Shown: piece by piece, positions 7,757 to 16,617 of the stretch
Position numbering within the stretch: the first letter of the stretch is position 1
Layout of the letters: every line of letters starts with the position of its first letter
NCBI GenBank assembly: GCA_036498265.1
Contig: DASYFT010000003.1
Location: 54,519 to 118,518, forward strand
Length of the DNA: 64,000 nucleotides
Reading direction: 5' to 3'
From: Palsa-744 sp036498265
Lineage (GTDB): Bacteria; Actinomycetota; Thermoleophilia; Solirubrobacterales; Solirubrobacteraceae
The notes under the pieces: model-generated
The model's input: only the letters and a program-made list of their open reading frames with translations
Database searches by the model: none
Told to the model about the DNA's origin: nothing
Translations under genes and position numbers: made by a program

Positions 7757-9460
7757 CTAGTGGGCGCGGACCACGAGCGTGCCGTTGGCGGTGGCGAAGT
7801 TCCCCGCCAGGTCGGTCGCCGACAGCGTCACGGTGAACGTCCCGCCCTTCGCGGGCGTCACCCAGAGGAGCTTCGGCCTGCCGCCCGCGACCGTCGCGCC
7901 GTTGGTCCACACGACCCGAGAGCCCTGCCGCACCGTCATGTGGACGGTGGAGATCTTCGACAGCGAGATCTGCACGCCGGCGCGCGTGCCGCCGCGCAGC
8001 GTCCTCGAGAGCAGCGCGAGCACCGGCGGGGTGCGGAGGTCCGCGCCGAAGCGCTGCGCGGTCGTGCAGTAGATCTGGTCGGCCGCGATCCCGGCGCCGC
8101 CGGCCGCGGCCGACGCGACGGCTCCAGCGTTCCGGGAGGCGGGGCTCGCGCCGACGCCCCCACCGGCGCCCGTGGACGGCGACGCCGGCGTGCCGGCCGG
8201 CGGGGCTGCGGTGGTCGTCGGTGGCGGGCTGCTCGGCGGGGGCGCGGCCGGAGTGAACGGCGGCCCCTTGCGCGTGCGGTCGCAGAGGTGCTGGAGGAAT
8301 TCGGCCAGCAGTTCGTGGTAGTTGAGGCTCGATTCGCCGTACTGGTCGTACAGCGACCACGACCCGGTGTCGTAGTGGGGGACCTCGGCGCGCGCCTCGG
8401 CGTCGCCCGCTTCGAAGAGCTGAAGCCCGAGCGGGTCCTTGGTAATCGAGGCGTAGTCGTAGAGACCCACCAGCGCCTGGATGAAGCCGTTGAGGATCCG
8501 GTCGCCGGGGGCGTAGGTGTACTCGGCGTACAGCGCGCCGGCGGGCGTGTGTACCCGCACGCCGGCCGGTGTGCCGGTCTCGAAGATCCCCAGTGCCTGC
8601 TGTGCCGCGGCGAGGTACGCGGGGTCCTTGAACCGCGACCACGCGCGCGCGAGCACCTGCAGCGCGGTGCCCTGCGACAGGCCGCTGGTCCATGGCGGCA
8701 GGCCGCCGTCGAACTGGAAGAGGTACTCCCAGGCGATCCCCCCGGCGCGCCTGCTCGCAAGCGGAATCGCTTCGGAGAGCAGCTGGCGCAGGTTGGCGTT
8801 CTCATGGCCCGACAGGAAGTAGCCGTTGGCCGCTCCGAACGTCCCCAGCCACTGGATCTGGATCCCCTGGCCGGGGTAGTACTCCCACACGAGGTTGCTG
8901 CCGGGGAAGCTCACGCGCTCCCCGCCCGGCAGCAGCGGTTCGCGCGTCCACCACGCCCGGTTGCGTTCGAGGGTGAGGAACACCACCGGCAGCCGCGAGG
9001 CGTCCAGGCGCCCCGCCGCGGCCATCGCCGAGACGTTCGCGAGGACCGCGCCGAGCTCGCTCGCCCGCGTCCCGCTCAGCCGGCGCAGGGAGCGGCCGGC
9101 GGCGAGGTAGGTCGAGTAGTACTGGTGGCGGGCGGCTTCGGTTATCGCGCCGCTGCGCTGGAGGGCCGCGAGCACGGCCGTGACCGTGGGGCCCCGCCTG
9201 GCCGACGCATGGGCCCGGGCGTGGCGGCCGAGCGGCGGCAGCTGCAGGGAGGAGCCGGCGGCGGCGGATGCCGAGGGCGGCGTCAGCCCCGCGAGTGCGA
9301 TGGCGCCCGCCAGGAGCAGCGGCAGGCGACTCGCGGCCACGGTGCTGATGCTACGCTCGATCGCCGCCCGGGCTGCAGTGACGGTTGCAGCGCGACGCCT
9401 CTGAAGTGAGAGCACACCTCCCGAACACATCCCCGCGCGGCGTAGTTGCGCGTGCCGCAT
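7757..9460 (-). CDS. Secreted D-glucuronyl C5-epimerase-like protein with Ig-like C-terminus
   Basis: Up to 567 residues. A hydrophobic signal (SRLPLLLAGAIALAGLTPP) lies about 45 residues in, so the true start may be a downstream GTG/ATG rather than 9460. The central region resembles the C-terminal domain of glucuronyl C5-epimerases, with YYPGQGIQIQWLGTFG and GSWSLYDQYGESSLNYHELL. It is followed by a Pro/Thr/Ser/Ala linker and a C-terminal Ig-like domain. Family members isomerise uronic acids in polysaccharides; here the substrate is unknown and could be a surface glycan. Confidence 0.75.
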   Translation of the reverse strand: MRHAQLRRAGMCSGGVLSLQRRRAATVTAARAAIERSISTVAASRLPLLLAGAIALAGLTPPSASAAAGSSLQLPPLGRHARAHASARRGPTVTAVLAALQRSGAITEAARHQYYSTYLAAGRSLRRLSGTRASELGAVLANVSAMAAAGRLDASRLPVVFLTLERNRAWWTREPLLPGGERVSFPGSNLVWEYYPGQGIQIQWLGTFGAANGYFLSGHENANLRQLLSEAIPLASRRAGGIAWEYLFQFDGGLPPWTSGLSQGTALQVLARAWSRFKDPAYLAAAQQALGIFETGTPAGVRVHTPAGALYAEYTYAPGDRILNGFIQALVGLYDYASITKDPLGLQLFEAGDAEARAEVPHYDTGSWSLYDQYGESSLNYHELLAEFLQHLCDRTRKGPPFTPAAPPPSSPPPTTTAAPPAGTPASPSTGAGGGVGASPASRNAGAVASAAAGGAGIAADQIYCTTAQRFGADLRTPPVLALLSRTLRGGTRAGVQISLSKISTVHMTVRQGSRVVWTNGATVAGGRPKLLWVTPAKGGTFTVTLSATDLAGNFATANGTLVVRAH

Positions 9461-10392
9461 CGGCGCGCGGTCGCGGAGCGGCCGCCGCCACGCTCGCCGC
9501 GGCCCTTCTGGCCTGGGGCCTCGGCGCCTGTGGAGGAGGCCGTCACGCGGCCGGCCGGAAGGCGGCCGTCGATCGCGCCCTCACGCCTACCACCCCGCTC
9601 GGCAGCGGGCGGCTGGACGCTCTGCTCACGCTCAAAATCGGGCGCCTGCAGGGCTCGCACGCGCGTCGCGAAGCCTTCCAGTTGCACTTGAGAGGTCCCT
9701 TCGAGAGCCTCGGAGCCTCCCGGCTTCCGCGCTTCGCGCTGGCCGTGCAGCAGCGCTCGGGACCTCCGCACGCCCAGACCCTGCGCGCCACCGCGACCTC
9801 GACCGGAACGCAGCTGTTCATCGGCTTCCGCGGGCAGCAGTTCCTCGCGCCCGCCTCCACGGTGCGCGCCCTCCGTCAGGGGTTCGCCGAGGCGGCCGGG
9901 CAAGCCTCTCCGCAGGGCTCATCGACTGCGCTCGGCCTCGATCCCGGCAGGTGGCTCTCGCACCCGACGGTGTCGGGCTCCTGGCGGATCGGCGGCGTCG
10001 AGACCGTCCACGTGGTCTCCGGACTGGACGTGCCGCGGTTCCTCGCCGATGCGCGAGCGCTCTCAGCCGCCACGGCGCCCGTGGGGATCGGAACGCGGGC
10101 GGGCGGCGCGGAAGCGCTCTCGGCGGCCCTCGCCGGTGGGGGCGCGGGCGCGGTGCGCGTGGCTCGCGTCGACCTCTTCACGGGCGAGCAGGACCACCTC
10201 CTTCGCCGGCTCTCGCTGCGGCTCGTCCTGAGCCCCGCGCCGCAGACCCCGGCGTCGCGCGCCAACGCGCGCCGGGTCACGATCACGCTGGTGCTGGGCG
10301 TGAGCGCCCTGAACAAGCCGCAGAGCATCGCCACGCCGCGAAACCCCCGGCCCCTGTCCGAGCTCTTCCCGCTCCTCGCCGCTCACCCCTGA
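9406..10392 (+). CDS. Putative lipoprotein, function unknown
   Basis: About 328 residues from GTG 9406 (TTG 9385 is also possible; no clear Shine-Dalgarno for either). The N-terminus has Arg-rich residues, a hydrophobic stretch and a lipobox ending LGACGGG, so it is probably membrane-anchored outside the cell. The mature part is rich in beta-type segments, such as LDALLTLKIGRLQG and WRIGGVETVHVVSGLDVPRF. That resembles LppX/LprG-like or LolA-like lipoproteins in layout, but this is only suggestive. It is divergent from the epimerase-like gene. Confidence 0.7.
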   Translation: MRAHLPNTSPRGVVARAASARGRGAAAATLAAALLAWGLGACGGGRHAAGRKAAVDRALTPTTPLGSGRLDALLTLKIGRLQGSHARREAFQLHLRGPFESLGASRLPRFALAVQQRSGPPHAQTLRATATSTGTQLFIGFRGQQFLAPASTVRALRQGFAEAAGQASPQGSSTALGLDPGRWLSHPTVSGSWRIGGVETVHVVSGLDVPRFLADARALSAATAPVGIGTRAGGAEALSAALAGGGAGAVRVARVDLFTGEQDHLLRRLSLRLVLSPAPQTPASRANARRVTITLVLGVSALNKPQSIATPRNPRPLSELFPLLAAHP

Positions 10393-10418
10393 GGGGCGGC
10401 GGCGGAGCCGCGCTCGCC

Positions 10419-10760
10419 TCACTCGTGGCCGTGCTCCAGGTCATCGACCCCGTCGAGCTCGTCGTCCTCGTCGTCCTCGTCCTCGTCCTCGTCCTCCACG
10501 TCGTCCTCGGAGAGAAGCTCGCCGCCGGGCTGATGGGTGAGCTGGAAGCTCTCGATCAACTCGTCGCGCCGGTGCTCGTCGAGCGGCGTGTCCTCGGAGA
10601 TGAGCAGCCACTCCACGCCTTCGAGCTCGTCCGGATCGAAGATCTCGTGGGCGATCTCGGGGGAGTCGTCGACGACGATCATGATCTCGGTCTGCGGGTT
10701 GAAGTAGGTGCCCGGCCGAAGGGTGAGCTCGTCCAGCTGGAAGCGCCGCGCTTTGCTCAT
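10419..10760 (-). CDS. Small acidic protein, function unknown
   Basis: 113 residues starting MSKARRFQLDELTLRPGTYF at ATG 10760. The first 80 residues look folded (NPQTEIMIVVDDSPEIAHEIF). The tail is a long Asp/Glu run encoded by a GTCCTC-like repeat on the plus strand around 10456-10500. No family was recognised. It lies 35 nt downstream of the next minus-strand gene and may share its transcript. Confidence 0.7.
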   Translation of the reverse strand: MSKARRFQLDELTLRPGTYFNPQTEIMIVVDDSPEIAHEIFDPDELEGVEWLLISEDTPLDEHRRDELIESFQLTHQPGGELLSEDDVEDEDEDEDDEDDELDGVDDLEHGHE

Positions 10761-10794
10761 CGCGCGTTTATACCCCACCTGCAATCGAGGATGT

Positions 10795-11277
10795 TCACGT
10801 GCCCAGCTCCTCGAGCGTCCGCTGCACCTCGGCGTCCACGTCGAGCGGCTCGAGACCCTGCCGCTCCCGCCGCTCGTTACGCGCCACCACCAGTTGGCGC
10901 ACCTCCTCCGCGAGCGCCGCGTCCGGGGTCGCGGGAGCGGCACCCGGGTCGAGCAGCCGCGACAGCTCCGCCTCGATGTCGAGCGCCGGCAGCCCGCGGC
11001 GCACCAGCCGCTCGCTGCGTGCTCCGAGCATCTGGCGGATCTCCTGCTCCTGCTCCGCCCGCGCAGCAGGGGAGTCGGAGGACTGCGCCGCCGAGCCCGC
11101 CTCGCGTTCGCTTTCGCGCGAGATGCCGCCCTGACCGATGTGGTCGTACATGCTGTCGCTGCCGCGCGTGAACAGGAACAGCAGCGATATCACCACGGCG
11201 AAGGCGACCGTGCCGAAGACCACGAAGTTGAGCCCGTTCTCTGCGATACCGGCGGCGGTGGCCACGGCGCTGTGCAC
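10795..11277 (-). CDS. Single-TM protein with duplicated C-terminal motif
   Basis: 160 residues. One membrane helix (VVFGTVAFAVVISLLFLF, about residues 18-35) is followed by a soluble tail. The tail contains two copies of a roughly 30-residue unit: EIRQMLGARSERLVRRGLPA...LDIEAEL and EVRQLVVARNERRERQGLEP...LDVDAEV. The second begins about 50 residues after the first. Function is unknown; paired charged helices suggest an interaction domain exposed on the cytosolic side. It is divergent from the acyl-CoA dehydrogenase. Confidence 0.72.
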   Translation of the reverse strand: MHSAVATAAGIAENGLNFVVFGTVAFAVVISLLFLFTRGSDSMYDHIGQGGISRESEREAGSAAQSSDSPAARAEQEQEIRQMLGARSERLVRRGLPALDIEAELSRLLDPGAAPATPDAALAEEVRQLVVARNERRERQGLEPLDVDAEVQRTLEELGT

Positions 11278-11328
11278 CCTCCGGATTGTTGCCGATCGCC
11301 TGCGACTCCGCTACCCTCCCAGAGGCGG

Positions 11329-11344
11329 TTGACTGACCAGTCAA
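11329..11344. promoter_or_regulatory. TetR-type palindromic operator upstream of acyl-CoA dehydrogenase
   Basis: TTGACTGACCAGTCAA is a perfect inverted repeat (TTGACTG/CAGTCAA around AC), 37 nt before the acyl-CoA dehydrogenase start and between divergent genes. Its size and form fit operators of TetR-family regulators, which commonly control fatty-acid degradation. No regulator gene is adjacent. Confidence 0.6.
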
Positions 11345-11380
11345 TCTAGGACCCGCGCGAGACCGATAGGAGATCCGAGA

Positions 11381-12559
11381 ATGGTCGATTTCACGCTCAC
11401 CGACGAGCAGAAGAACCTGCGCGAGATGGCGCACGACTTCGCCGTCAAGGAGATACGCCCGGTCGCGTGGGAGTACGACAGGGACGGCACCTGGCCCCAG
11501 GACATCATCGAGAAAGCCTGGGAGGTCGGGCTGATGAACTCGCACATCGAGGAGCAGTACGGCGGCGCGGGCGCCGGCTACCTCGACGGCTGCCTGATCG
11601 AGGAGGAGCTCTCGTGGGGATGCTCGGGCATCCAGACCTCGCTCGGCTGCAACGGCTTGGCCACCGCACCGATCGCCCTCGGCGGCTCGGAGGAGGTCAA
11701 GAAGAAGTACCTGGGCATGCTCACCGAAGCCCCGAAGCTCGCATCCTTCTGCCTGACCGAGCCCGACGCCGGCTCGGACGTCTCCGGGATGCGCACCACG
11801 GCCGTCAGGAAGGGCGACAAGTACGTCATCAACGGCTCCAAGTGCTTCATCACCAACGGCGGCTACGCCGACTACTACACCGTCTACGCCAAGACCGACA
11901 AGGACGCCGGCCACCGCGGCATCTCGGCGTTCGTGGTCGAGCGCGACTGGGGAGTGGTCGTGGACAAGAAGGAGGACAAGCTCGGACAGCGCGCCTCCAA
12001 CACGGCGACCATCTCGTTCAACGACGTCGAGGTGCCGGCGGAGAACCTCCTCGGAGAGGAGAACAAGGGCTTCAAGCTGGCGATGATGACGCTCGACCGC
12101 ACGCGGCCGGGCGTCGCTGCGATGGCAACAGGCATCGCCCGCGCCGCCTTCGAGTTCGCCACCGACTACTCGCGCGAACGCGTCCAGTTCGGAGTGCCGA
12201 TCGCGATGCACCAGGCGATCCAGTTCATCATCGCCGACATGGCGACCGAAATCGAGGCGGCCCGGCTGCTGACGTGGAAGTCGGCGACGATGCTCGACAA
12301 CGGCGAACGCAACACCCTGATCTCCTCACACGCCAAGCGCTTCGCCGCCGACGCCGCGATGAAGGTCGCCACCGAAGCCGTCCAGGTCTACGGCGGCTAC
12401 GGCTTCATCAAGGACTACCCGGTCGAGAAGCTCTTCCGCGACGCCAAGATCATGCAGCTCTACGAGGGCACCTCGCAGATCCAGCGCCTGGTGATCGCCC
12501 GCGAAACGCTGCTTCCCAGGCGCGCCGAGCAGCCCGCCGCCGAGCCCGTCCCCGCTTAG
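11381..12559 (+). CDS. Acyl-CoA dehydrogenase
   Basis: A 392-residue FAD enzyme catalysing alpha,beta-dehydrogenation of acyl-CoA, the first step of beta-oxidation. Family blocks seen include CLTEPDAGSDVSGMRT, KCFITNGGYADYYTV, the RERVQFG(V)PI helix and QVYGGYGFIKDYPVEKLFRDAK. The catalytic base region is YEGTSQIQRLVIAR with Glu in the expected place. ATG 11381 is preceded by AGGAGA at 11368-11373. The palindrome just upstream and the hydroxyacyl-CoA dehydrogenase at 13706 suggest a lipid-degradation regulon. Confidence 0.95.
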   Translation: MVDFTLTDEQKNLREMAHDFAVKEIRPVAWEYDRDGTWPQDIIEKAWEVGLMNSHIEEQYGGAGAGYLDGCLIEEELSWGCSGIQTSLGCNGLATAPIALGGSEEVKKKYLGMLTEAPKLASFCLTEPDAGSDVSGMRTTAVRKGDKYVINGSKCFITNGGYADYYTVYAKTDKDAGHRGISAFVVERDWGVVVDKKEDKLGQRASNTATISFNDVEVPAENLLGEENKGFKLAMMTLDRTRPGVAAMATGIARAAFEFATDYSRERVQFGVPIAMHQAIQFIIADMATEIEAARLLTWKSATMLDNGERNTLISSHAKRFAADAAMKVATEAVQVYGGYGFIKDYPVEKLFRDAKIMQLYEGTSQIQRLVIARETLLPRRAEQPAAEPVPA

Positions 12560-12563
12560 CTCC

Positions 12564-13526
12564 TCAGCGGATCACCAGCGGCTGGCTGTAGTTGGAGACC
12601 TGGGCGCCGGTGATCACCCGAACGAGCACGCGGTAGACGCCCTTCGTGACCGGCACCACCCGGCTGAACTGCGAGGTGGTGGCGTCGCGGTGGCGCAGGG
12701 CCGTGCCCGACACGAGCACGCCCCGGCCGTGGGTGATCCTCAGGATCGCGACCTGCGAGCCGTCCTCGGCGGGGGTGACGGTGCCGTAGAAGCGGGCGAA
12801 GTGGCGCCTGCGCACCCGCCCGATGTGGCTGCTCACGCGGACCGCCACGTTCTCGAAGGCAACGGGGCTGACGACCGGTTTGCTGGTGGTCGTCACCACC
12901 CTGAACTGCGTGGTGGCCGCGAGCCCGGGGACGATGAACTGGAAGCTTCCGTCGGGGTGGGTCACCGCCGCGTTGCCGACGGCCTGGAAGCCGGTCGCGA
13001 AGGGGAACTGGAGGGCCTGCAACGCGACCACGCGGTTGGCGTTTTCGGTCCCGGACAGCGTGCCCTGGACGGTCACCGTGCCGCCGTAGAGAACCGGGTT
13101 GGGCGAGGCCAGGATCTGCAGCGAGAGCGGCACCTTGGTCGTCATGAACGTGTGGTCGTGGCCGATCGAGGCGCCGGCGCTGTTGACGGCGACCAGGCGG
13201 AAGTGGTAGACGCTCAGCGGCTGCAGGCCGGCGATGGGCGCGCTCACGCTGACCGTGTGCGTGCCGCCTCCGGCGTCGGCGATCGTGCTCTGGCCGCCGT
13301 AGGCCCGCGTCAGCCCGTACTGGAAGTAGTAGGAGGTGTTGGACCCGCTCGGGTTCACCGAGCCGTTGAGCACGGCCGAGCCGTAGCTCACCTGACGGGC
13401 CGCGCCGGTCGACACGGTTGGAAGCGAGGCGGCCTGCGCGGCGGCGGGCACGGCGAGCGCGCCGAGCGCAACGGCCACGGCCGCCAGGGATCGGGATCGT
13501 CTGCTGCGCGTCTGCCTGTCTTCCAT
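12564..13526 (-). CDS. Secreted protein with fibronectin-type/Ig-like domains
   Basis: 320 residues with an N-terminal signal peptide (LAAVAVALGALAVPAAAQA). Residues about 35-130 resemble a fibronectin-III/invasin-type beta sandwich (GSAVLNGSVNPSGSNTSYYF, PLSVYHFRLVAVNSAG). Further Ig-like modules follow, beginning ASPNPVLYGGTVTVQGTLSG. This module type recurs in the gene at 48129-49472. Extracellular; role unknown. It is convergent with the acyl-CoA dehydrogenase, with only 4 nt between them. Confidence 0.75.
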   Translation of the reverse strand: MEDRQTRSRRSRSLAAVAVALGALAVPAAAQAASLPTVSTGAARQVSYGSAVLNGSVNPSGSNTSYYFQYGLTRAYGGQSTIADAGGGTHTVSVSAPIAGLQPLSVYHFRLVAVNSAGASIGHDHTFMTTKVPLSLQILASPNPVLYGGTVTVQGTLSGTENANRVVALQALQFPFATGFQAVGNAAVTHPDGSFQFIVPGLAATTQFRVVTTTSKPVVSPVAFENVAVRVSSHIGRVRRRHFARFYGTVTPAEDGSQVAILRITHGRGVLVSGTALRHRDATTSQFSRVVPVTKGVYRVLVRVITGAQVSNYSQPLVIR

Positions 13527-13705
13527 GTATCCGCCTCCAAGCGGTCGGGTTCTGTCTGCATCGGGGGCCGCCGACCCCTCCTCGAGGGCTCCCGCCTGTG
13601 CAAACCCTCATCGAGCCCGGAAGGTGCGCTGCGATGCCAGGTGTCGCTAGGCTCCCGCGGGCGCGTGGGGGCGGGCGGGCACCAAATCGAAAAGGAGACC
13701 AGAGC

Positions 13706-15712
13706 ATGTTCGTGTTCAAAGCCGCCGTCGTGGGCGCCGGGACCATGGGTGGCCAGATCGCCCAGACGATCGCCGCCGCAGGCATTCCCGTGGTGCTCAA
13801 GGACATCGACGACGCGCTCGTGCAGGCCGGCCTCGAGGAGGCCCGCAACGTGACGCGCGGACAGGTCGGCAAGCTGGCCGAGAAGGGGCGGATCACCGCC
13901 GAGCAGGCGGAGGCGCAGATCGAGGAGATCCTCGGGCGGATCGAGGGGACGACCTCCTACGCCGGCTTCGGCCAGGTGGACTTCGTGGTCGAGGCCGTGC
14001 CCGAGCGTATGGACATCAAGCAGAGCGTCTTCGCGGAGCTCGACGCCGCGACGCCAGGCCACGCGATCCTCGCCTCCAACACCTCGTCGCTGTCGATCAC
14101 CGAGATCGGCGAAGCGACGCTGCGGCCCGAGAAGGTCATCGGCTTCCACTACTTCTACCCGGCCTCGATCATGCCCCTGATCGAGATCGTCGAGGGCGAG
14201 GAGACCTCGGCGGAGACGGTCAGCGCGACGGTCAACTTCGCGCAGTCCATCCGCAAGCAGCCGATCACCTGCGCCGAGGTGCCTGGCTTCGTCGTCAACC
14301 GGATCCTCAACTCGGGCATCTCCGAGGTGTGGCGCGAGCAGGAGGAGAAGGGCCTGTCGATCAAGAAGATCGACGAGGGGGTGGGGGCCGCCGGGGTCGT
14401 GCCCGTCGGCCCGTACTACCTCGTCAACCTGCTCGGCCTCGACACCGTGCTGCACGTCGCCGAGCACCTCGTCGAGTCATACGGCGAGGAACGCTTCTAC
14501 GTCCCCAAGGGGATGCAGAAGCTCGTCGCGGAAGGCAAGCTCGGCGCCAAGACCGGCGGCGACGGCTTCTACGACCCCCAGGGCGAGCCGAACGTGCCCG
14601 GCGATGCGGACCCCGACCTCACGGAGCTGGTAGAGCTGCTTTCGCTGAAGACGTTCCTCGAGGCATGCCTGGTGCTCGAGGAGGGCGTCGCAAGCCACCG
14701 CGACATCGACTTCGGGATGATGGCGGGCGCCGGCCTGGACCCGCGGCGCGGCCTGCTGCCACCGTTCATGAAGGCCGACAGCGAAGGCCTCGACTCGATC
14801 CTTGAGCGGATGGAGAACGCGCGCGAGCGCCATGGCGAGCGCTTCACGCCGCCGACCATCCTCCGACGCCTCGTCGCCCAGGGGCGGCTCGGCCAGAAGA
14901 CCGGCCAGGGCTTCTACGCCTACCCCCGGCCCGACGCAGAGCAGCCCGGCGAGGTGGTCACGCTCGAGAGCCGCGGCGACGGGGTCGCGATCGCGTGGCT
15001 GGCCAACGGGCAGATGAACTCCATCGCCCCGCAGGTCGTCGAGGACCTCGGGAAGGTGTGGGCGCGCGTGAAGGAGTCCGGCGTACGGGCACTCGTGATC
15101 GCCTCGTCGAACCCGTTCCTGTACTCGGCCGGCGCCGACATCAAGGCCTTCACGAGCATGGACGAGTCATCGGGCGAGCGGCTCGTCAACACCGCCCACG
15201 CGCTCTTCCGGGAGCTCGGCGAGGACGGCGTGGCGACGATCGCGGCCGTAAACGGCCTGGCCTTCGGCGGAGGCTGCGAGCTGGCGATGGCCTGCGACGT
15301 TCGCATCGCCGCCCGCTCGGCGCTCTTCGGCCAGCCGGAGATCAAGCTGGGGATCATCCCCGGGTTCGGCGGCACGCAGCGCCTGCCGCGACTGGTCGGG
15401 GCGAGCAAGGCGCTCGAGATGAACCTCGTCGGGGACCCCATCCTCGCCGACGAAGCATTCGAGCTCGGCCTGGCCAACAGGATGGTGGAGGACCACGAAC
15501 TGCTCGACACCGCGCTCGCCTGGGCCCGCAAGCTGGCGGGCCAGGCGCCGCTCGCCCTCGCCGAGATCAAGGCGGTCTCGGCGGACGCGACGCTCGAGGC
15601 GGGCATCGAGGCCGAGAAGCGCGGCTTCGCCAAGGTCTTCGCAACCGAGGACGCGAAAGAGGGCATCTCCGCCTTCCTCGCCAAACGCGCGCCCGAGTTC
15701 CGCGGGCGCTGA
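13706..15712 (+). CDS. Fused 3-hydroxyacyl-CoA dehydrogenase / enoyl-CoA hydratase
   Basis: 668 residues from ATG 13706, with AAAGGAG at 13691-13697. The N-terminal half is the NAD-dependent hydroxyacyl-CoA dehydrogenase (GAGTMGGQIAQ; catalytic His in GFHYFYPA; two C-terminal helical domains). The C-terminal ~240 residues are a crotonase fold (SAGADIKAF oxyanion segment, FGGGCELAMACD, GIIPGFGGTQRLPR). The order dehydrogenase-hydratase is the reverse of the E. coli FadB arrangement and matches archaeal and many actinobacterial fusions. It performs the two middle steps of beta-oxidation. Confidence 0.93.
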   Translation: MFVFKAAVVGAGTMGGQIAQTIAAAGIPVVLKDIDDALVQAGLEEARNVTRGQVGKLAEKGRITAEQAEAQIEEILGRIEGTTSYAGFGQVDFVVEAVPERMDIKQSVFAELDAATPGHAILASNTSSLSITEIGEATLRPEKVIGFHYFYPASIMPLIEIVEGEETSAETVSATVNFAQSIRKQPITCAEVPGFVVNRILNSGISEVWREQEEKGLSIKKIDEGVGAAGVVPVGPYYLVNLLGLDTVLHVAEHLVESYGEERFYVPKGMQKLVAEGKLGAKTGGDGFYDPQGEPNVPGDADPDLTELVELLSLKTFLEACLVLEEGVASHRDIDFGMMAGAGLDPRRGLLPPFMKADSEGLDSILERMENARERHGERFTPPTILRRLVAQGRLGQKTGQGFYAYPRPDAEQPGEVVTLESRGDGVAIAWLANGQMNSIAPQVVEDLGKVWARVKESGVRALVIASSNPFLYSAGADIKAFTSMDESSGERLVNTAHALFRELGEDGVATIAAVNGLAFGGGCELAMACDVRIAARSALFGQPEIKLGIIPGFGGTQRLPRLVGASKALEMNLVGDPILADEAFELGLANRMVEDHELLDTALAWARKLAGQAPLALAEIKAVSADATLEAGIEAEKRGFAKVFATEDAKEGISAFLAKRAPEFRGR

Positions 15713-15783
15713 GCGGGTGTCAGCCTGCCCGGCGCCGCGGTCGGCGGGCTCGGCGGGCTCGTCGCGCAGCTCTCCGGCGGAGG

Positions 15784-16599
15784 CTAGGCGGGAAGCTCCG
15801 CCACGCTCACCAGGTACTCGGAGGCGACCCGGAAGCTGCCGTCGCCGGCTTCGTTGACCTCGTCGTAGAGCACGAGCATGTCGCGCCGGAGGTCCTCGTA
15901 GCGGCCCTGGGACTCGAGCGCCGCCTTGGCCATCACCGCCGGGCCGAGGAGCCGCTCGTCGTCGGCGAGCCAGGCCTCGGGCGACTCGCCGGCGAACGTG
16001 ACGCTGCGCCGCTCGAACGACAGCTCGGCGCGTGTGCCCGCGAACAGCTCGCGGACGTGGTCCTCGGTGCCCCACATCACCGGTGGCTTCAGCTGCGGGG
16101 GCGGCGCCGGCATGTAGCTGCCGGCGGCCTGGAAGTTGCGCCCGACGAACCCCTCAGGCGTCCAGGCCGTGACGACGATCCTGCCGCCGGGACGGACGAC
16201 GCGGACGAGCTCGCGCGCGGCCACCTCGTGTCGCGGGGCGAACATCACACCGAAGCACGAGGTCGCCCGGTCGAAGGAGGCCTCGTCGAACGGCAGCTCC
16301 TCGGCATCGCCCTCGATCAGCTCGATGGCCACGCCCGCCGCGGCCGCCCGTTGCCGGGCGACCTCCAGGAGCTTCGGCGTCAGGTCGAGGCCGGTGACGA
16401 CGGCTCCGGCTTCGGCGGCCGGGATCGACACGTTTCCTGCGCCGGTGGCGACGTCCAGCAGCTCGACGCCGGGGGCCGCCCCCGCCCGCTCGGCCACGTA
16501 GCGCCCGACCATCTCTATCCGCCGCGCCACCTCCGGGTAGTCCCCGGCGGTCCACATCGCCTTCTGACCCTCCTTGAACCCCGCCACGTCGATGCTCAT
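15784..16599 (-). CDS. Class I SAM-dependent methyltransferase
   Basis: 271 residues starting MSIDVAGFKEGQKAMWTAGDYP. The Rossmann SAM site ELLDVATGAGNVSIPAAEAGA (motif I), GLDLTPKLLEVARQRA, EGDAEELPFDEASFD and the PGGRIVVTAW strand are clear. It belongs to the Methyltransf_11/UbiE-like group; the substrate is unknown. It follows the aldo/keto-reductase-like gene on the same strand with an 18-nt gap, so probably the two share an operon. Confidence 0.85.
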   Translation of the reverse strand: MSIDVAGFKEGQKAMWTAGDYPEVARRIEMVGRYVAERAGAAPGVELLDVATGAGNVSIPAAEAGAVVTGLDLTPKLLEVARQRAAAAGVAIELIEGDAEELPFDEASFDRATSCFGVMFAPRHEVAARELVRVVRPGGRIVVTAWTPEGFVGRNFQAAGSYMPAPPPQLKPPVMWGTEDHVRELFAGTRAELSFERRSVTFAGESPEAWLADDERLLGPAVMAKAALESQGRYEDLRRDMLVLYDEVNEAGDGSFRVASEYLVSVAELPA

Positions 16600-16617
16600 C
16601 CGCTCCCCTTCCGTTGG

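Noticed and set aside
10456..10500. Simple repeat (GTCCTC units) as a mobile or CRISPR-like repeat
   Set aside because: It encodes the Asp/Glu-rich tail of the 10419 gene; ordinary low-complexity coding DNA.
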